Assembly: GCA_013288285.1 (NCBI GenBank)
Contig: JABDCE010000017.1
Span: forward strand, 1 to 45,242
Length of the DNA: 45,242 bases
DNA from: Bacteroidota bacterium
GTDB taxonomy: Bacteria; Bacteroidota; Bacteroidia; Chitinophagales; Chitinophagaceae
Direction: 5' to 3'
Shown: positions 41,730-45,242 of the stretch, piece after piece
How positions within the stretch are numbered: position 1 is the first letter of the stretch
Layout: every line of letters starts with the position of its first letter
Translations under genes and position numbers: made by a program
The notes under the pieces: model-generated
What the model saw: the letters and a program-made list of their open reading frames with translations, nothing else
Told to the model about the DNA's origin: nothing
Database searches by the model: none

Positions 41730-42263
41730 ATGAAGATCATTTACTTGCTTACTATACTTGCATGTGTACAAACTGCCCATGGACAGGACTATTGCAAACT
41801 GATAACCAAAGAAGTGTCTGACGACAAAAAGACTTTTGAATACGCATCCCCTTTCGACCAGAATGATAAGCCGGCAGTTAGGGTAACCAGGAATTACAAC
41901 ACAGACCCTGAATACGCCTACGACAACTTCTATGTCATCTTCCGGCTGGAGAGTCCCCTGGACAGTATTTACAACACCACCCCTGATGGGCGGCAGACGG
42001 AAAGAGATGAGCGGAAGCTGGTAGTGGAATTTGAAGACCAATCAAAAATAACAGACGATACCATACGTATCAACCACGACGTTTCTGACGACCATACCCA
42101 GGCAGTCCGTTATATCGACTTCCCGCTGACAGATGCAACTGCAAAAGATTTTGCTACAAAAAAGATCGCACGGTTCAGCCTGGCCGGCAACTACCGGTCT
42201 GTAGCGCCAGACAGCGCTAATTCCATCCTTCACTATATACAATGCATGAAATCAGTAAAATGA
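41730..42263 (+). CDS. Secreted protein of unknown function
   Basis: A 177-aa protein with signal peptide MKIIYLLTILACVQTAHGQ and a mature part of mixed charge ('KLITKEVSDDKKTFEYASPF', 'AVRVTRNYNTDPEYAYDNFYVIF', 'ARFSLAGNYRSVAPDSANSI'). Probably a small beta-sandwich domain. One Cys follows the signal cleavage site and another is near the C-terminus (HYIQCMKSVK), so a disulfide is possible. No family recognised. It follows the DUF5686 gene by 79 bp. Confidence 0.72.
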   Translation: MKIIYLLTILACVQTAHGQDYCKLITKEVSDDKKTFEYASPFDQNDKPAVRVTRNYNTDPEYAYDNFYVIFRLESPLDSIYNTTPDGRQTERDERKLVVEFEDQSKITDDTIRINHDVSDDHTQAVRYIDFPLTDATAKDFATKKIARFSLAGNYRSVAPDSANSILHYIQCMKSVK

Positions 42264-42277
42264 TGGTATACGTTCAA

Positions 42278-42289
42278 AATCACGTGATT
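42278..42289. promoter_or_regulatory. Perfect 12-bp palindrome AATCACGTGATT
   Basis: A perfect inverted repeat in the 176-bp gap between the secreted unknown and the PAS kinase. It could be an operator for a dimeric regulator of the kinase gene, but a single palindrome of this size can occur by chance. Confidence 0.3.
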
Positions 42290-42439
42290 GCGTCCTTGGC
42301 ATGATTTTTGATATCTGATCATTATCATTTTTTCTATCAGAAACTACAGAAATACCAACCAAAATAACAGGAATACCGTTATTTTAGTTGCTGTTATCGT
42401 AGAATAGAAAAATTCATACGTGTAAAAATCGAACGCATA

Positions 42440-45242
42440 GTGTCAAAAGAAGCCTTGGCAGAAAAAAAGCACCATACAACCCCAAAAGGCCAGTCTACAG
42501 GCTTTAGGTATTTGCCTGCTTATGCCCGTTTCATTAAAGACAATTACCTGGTGCCTTACATACAGGAGCAACTGGATATATGCCGGGAAGTAGACCTACC
42601 TTTATTGAAGTTCATAGAAGGTTTGACCGATGAGCAGTTGATAGATATGGGTATTCAATCCCATCGCGACTTCCTGGAGGCTGTTGAAAATAATGCTATA
42701 AAAGAACATCAGCAGAAGACACTGAAAACGTGGGCCGAGGACCGGCTGGGTGTGATGAAACGCGAAGAGCTGACGGCTGAAGATATTACACTGGCCGGAT
42801 ACGTGCGCAAAAGGGCATTGGTGAAGTTTCTTCCCTCTTACACCACCGACGTGAATGAAGCCATAGAAGTAATAAATGAGATCGATGCATTTACGGTAGA
42901 AGGCACTACTGCTGCTACCAACATGTATATAACGTTGCTCAAAGACCGGATAAATGAGCAGGCATTATTTACAGAGATTTTGTCTAATACTACCCCTGGC
43001 CTTAACTACATTTTCGATCTGTCGCGCATGTCCATAAAATACGCTAACCAGAACGCTATCCGTTTTTTTGGCCAGACATTGCTGCAGATGCAGGAAATGG
43101 GCAACGCGGTCATTGGGCAGAAAGTACATCCTGATGATGTGGCTTTGACTATCGATGAACTGGAGAAATGTGCCGGTGCCGCAGATGAAGAAGTAATAAC
43201 CTGGGAGTTCAGATTAAAAACAGCAGGTGGCCTTTACCTGTGGATGAGGAACTATGCGTCAGTTTTTAAAAGAGATGAGCAGGGCACGCCGACTGAAATA
43301 GTTGGGATAATACTGGATATAAACGAAGAGAAAAATACCTCGGAGCAATTGTCTGTCAGGGAGCAGCAATTGCTGGATGCACAAGCGCAGGCGCAGGTAG
43401 GCAGTTTTGAACTGGATATTGAAACAGGGCAAATGGTGTTTACACCACAATTCCAGGCGATATATGAGATGGATGCCACCGACCTTGCTGCATTCAATAC
43501 AAATGTGCATCCTGCCGACAAAGAACGGGTAACAGCAACCCGGAATGATGCTATAGCAAACGGAACTCTTTACGACAACGAATACCGGTATATTGTAAAT
43601 GGCAAAGAAAAAGTAATACGCGCACGGGGGATAATATCTAGTAAGAAGGGGCGGAAAGTACTAACGGGTACAGCTATGGACGTAACCGAGCGACACCAGA
43701 TGGTGCAGCAAATAATAGAGAGTCGCGACCTTTATAAGCAAGCCCAGGAGCTGGCACACATAGGAAACTGGAGTTGGAACTTGAAAACAAATGAATGCAC
43801 CTGGTCTGACGAGTTATACCGCATTTACGAGATGAAGCCTGAACCCGGCAACGTACAACCACAAATAACACGTACATACCGGCACCCTGATGACGAAAAA
43901 ATGGTTGATGCCGAAATGGAGCGCTTGATGACCCAACACATGCCTGCCAATTACAACTTTCGCATCGTTCTGCCATCAGGAGTTATCAAATACCTCAATG
44001 TAAAAGGCGAGGTGTTTTATGATGAGCAAAAGACAGCCACAAATATATTTGGCACCGTTCAGGATATTACCGAGAAGCAATCGCTGATAGAAAAACTGCA
44101 AAAAAGTGATGCGCTATACAAGCAGGCGCAGGCCATAAGCCATATTGGCAACTGGACCTGGGACATGAAAACAAAACAACTGGAATGGTCTGATGAGATA
44201 TACCGTATCTATGAACTGGAGCCACAATCGCTCGATAGCAGTTTTACCCTAGATCAATACAATCATCCAGAGGACGCGCAACTTGTACTTGACAATATAA
44301 AGCTTGCTGTAGAGACCCATCAGCCATTTAGCTTCGACTACCGCATTATCCTGAAGACCGGAAAGATAAAGACGGTACATACAAAAGGAGAGATAGACTT
44401 CTCAAATAAAAGATCCATAAAAATCTATGGCACGCTGCAGGACATAACAGACCAAAAAGCCGTGGAGCGCCAGCTAAAAGATTACCAGGAATTTATTGAA
44501 AAGATCACAGACGTTACACCTTCTATCATTGCTGCTTACAATATCCATACCGGCGAGTATTCATTTATTAATGACGCCATCGAGAAGCTGCTGGGCTATT
44601 CTACCATCAAAATAATGGAGGAAGGGGTACCATTTTTTGTCTCCATCATACATCCTGACGACCTGGCCTCGCTGATGGAAAAAAACACCAAAGCACTTGA
44701 AGAAGCAAACCTGTTGCCGCCCGGCAGTGAAGAACCTGTAGCAGAATTCAAATACCGGATGCGCAACAAGAATGGCGAATACCGCTGGTTCCAGACTTAC
44801 GGCACCATTTTCGAACGCAATACAAAAGGACTTGTAGAAAGTGTACTGAACATCTCTGTTGACATTACCGGCCAGGAAATGGCAGAACAGGAATTGTTCA
44901 GAAAAAACCTTCAGTTGCAGCAATCAAACACCAGCCTGGAAGAATATGCATACGTAGCCAGCCATGACCTGAAAGAGCCGCTGCGCAAAATAGCCACATT
45001 CAGCGATCGTATCCTTATCACCCAGGCTGCAACGCTTAATGATGATGGCAAGGTATACCTGAATAAAATGATCGATGCATCTAAACGCATGCAGGTCATG
45101 ATCAACGACCTGCTCTCTGTATCTACCATTCTCGGTAATACTGCTTTCGAAACCTGCGACCTAAATGTTATCCTGGAAGAAGCGATCATCCCGCTCGAAT
45201 TTAAAATAGATGAGACCAACGCTACGGTGGATGTCAGCAAAT
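42440..45242 (+). CDS. Multi-PAS sensor histidine kinase, partial (3' end missing)
   Basis: Missing from the ORF track because it runs off the right edge. The frame is open from 42368 and contains no ATG before a GTG at 42440, taken as the start (VSKEALAEKKHH). At least 934 residues are present. An N-terminal helical region (about 20-165) precedes about five PAS domains (roughly 175-300, 315-425, 431-555, 559-685 and 690-820). Several carry an HPDD/HPED motif and end in 'G-x-x-x-D-I-T-E'. The third and fourth are close copies ('HIGNWSWNLKTNECTWSDEL' and 'HIGNWTWDMKTKQLEWSDEI'). The HisKA H-box 'YVASHDLKEPLRKIATF' puts the phospho-acceptor His at about 842. The ATPase domain lies beyond the window. 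No transmembrane helix was seen, so it is a cytoplasmic sensor; ligands unknown. Confidence 0.93.
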   Translation, partial: MSKEALAEKKHHTTPKGQSTGFRYLPAYARFIKDNYLVPYIQEQLDICREVDLPLLKFIEGLTDEQLIDMGIQSHRDFLEAVENNAIKEHQQKTLKTWAEDRLGVMKREELTAEDITLAGYVRKRALVKFLPSYTTDVNEAIEVINEIDAFTVEGTTAATNMYITLLKDRINEQALFTEILSNTTPGLNYIFDLSRMSIKYANQNAIRFFGQTLLQMQEMGNAVIGQKVHPDDVALTIDELEKCAGAADEEVITWEFRLKTAGGLYLWMRNYASVFKRDEQGTPTEIVGIILDINEEKNTSEQLSVREQQLLDAQAQAQVGSFELDIETGQMVFTPQFQAIYEMDATDLAAFNTNVHPADKERVTATRNDAIANGTLYDNEYRYIVNGKEKVIRARGIISSKKGRKVLTGTAMDVTERHQMVQQIIESRDLYKQAQELAHIGNWSWNLKTNECTWSDELYRIYEMKPEPGNVQPQITRTYRHPDDEKMVDAEMERLMTQHMPANYNFRIVLPSGVIKYLNVKGEVFYDEQKTATNIFGTVQDITEKQSLIEKLQKSDALYKQAQAISHIGNWTWDMKTKQLEWSDEIYRIYELEPQSLDSSFTLDQYNHPEDAQLVLDNIKLAVETHQPFSFDYRIILKTGKIKTVHTKGEIDFSNKRSIKIYGTLQDITDQKAVERQLKDYQEFIEKITDVTPSIIAAYNIHTGEYSFINDAIEKLLGYSTIKIMEEGVPFFVSIIHPDDLASLMEKNTKALEEANLLPPGSEEPVAEFKYRMRNKNGEYRWFQTYGTIFERNTKGLVESVLNISVDITGQEMAEQELFRKNLQLQQSNTSLEEYAYVASHDLKEPLRKIATFSDRILITQAATLNDDGKVYLNKMIDASKRMQVMINDLLSVSTILGNTAFETCDLNVILEEAIIPLEFKIDETNATVDVSK

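Noticed and set aside
43252-45240. Several minus-strand ORFs at the right edge
   Set aside because: They are shadows of the plus-strand PAS kinase, which is absent from the ORF track only because it has no stop codon in the window.

Overview
The window looks like chromosomal DNA of a Bacteroidota bacterium, most likely from the Chitinophagaceae or a close relative. Four things point there: a giant surface protein ending in a type IX secretion (T9SS) sorting domain, an S46 dipeptidyl peptidase, DUF5686 and OmpP1/FadL-type outer-membrane proteins, and several -7 boxes of the TAnnTTTG type used by the Bacteroidota primary sigma factor. No rRNA, tRNA or CRISPR array was seen. No gene-free stretch exceeds about 190 bp.

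Layout. 1-9.4 kb: a partial small membrane protein (-), a Gly-rich lipoprotein (-), an AsmA-like protein, rmlA, a DUF445 protein, a run of small secreted or membrane proteins (two of them tiny, Lys-rich and alike), and an S46 peptidase. 9.5-16.4 kb: a tightly packed four-gene accessory cluster. It encodes a TIR/DUF4062-like protein, an unrecognised 415-aa protein, an nSTAND-type NTPase with one membrane helix, and an exported TPR/WD40 protein. 16.4-20.2 kb: a secreted unknown (-), an exported alpha/beta hydrolase and an A+T-rich SWIM zinc-finger protein. 20.3-31.7 kb, all on the minus strand: metF, a 2456-aa PKD/Ig-like T9SS protein, an OmpP1/FadL-like protein and a Gly-rich secreted protein. 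31.7-37 kb: proS, an IS1182-family insertion and a long-chain acyl-CoA ligase (-). 37-45.2 kb: trpS, a small membrane protein (-), a deoxynucleoside kinase, a DUF5686 protein, a secreted unknown, and a multi-PAS histidine kinase that runs off the right edge and is missing from the ORF track.

The best candidate for an undescribed system is the 9554-16356 cluster. STAND NTPases coupled to TIR-like effectors and WD40 sensors are a known theme in bacterial conflict and programmed-death systems. Here the parts are split over four genes. The first two proteins share a peptide of the form K-x-Y-N-I-x-x-I-x-x-A-x-F, at the C-terminus of one and the N-terminus of the next. The predicted topology is also unusual: the NTPase sits in the cytoplasm with a single membrane helix, while the WD40 partner carries its own signal peptide, so a putative sensor would lie outside the inner membrane. 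The working model is a transmembrane stress or phage sensor that activates a cytoplasmic nucleotide-degrading effector. This is inference; no function has been shown.

Other points of note: inward-facing terminator hairpins built into both ends of the IS1182 element, whose transposase borrows its stop codon from flanking DNA; a disulfide-rich array of 13 Ig-like repeats in the giant surface protein; and a SWIM protein with a SAP-like segment in DNA of foreign composition.
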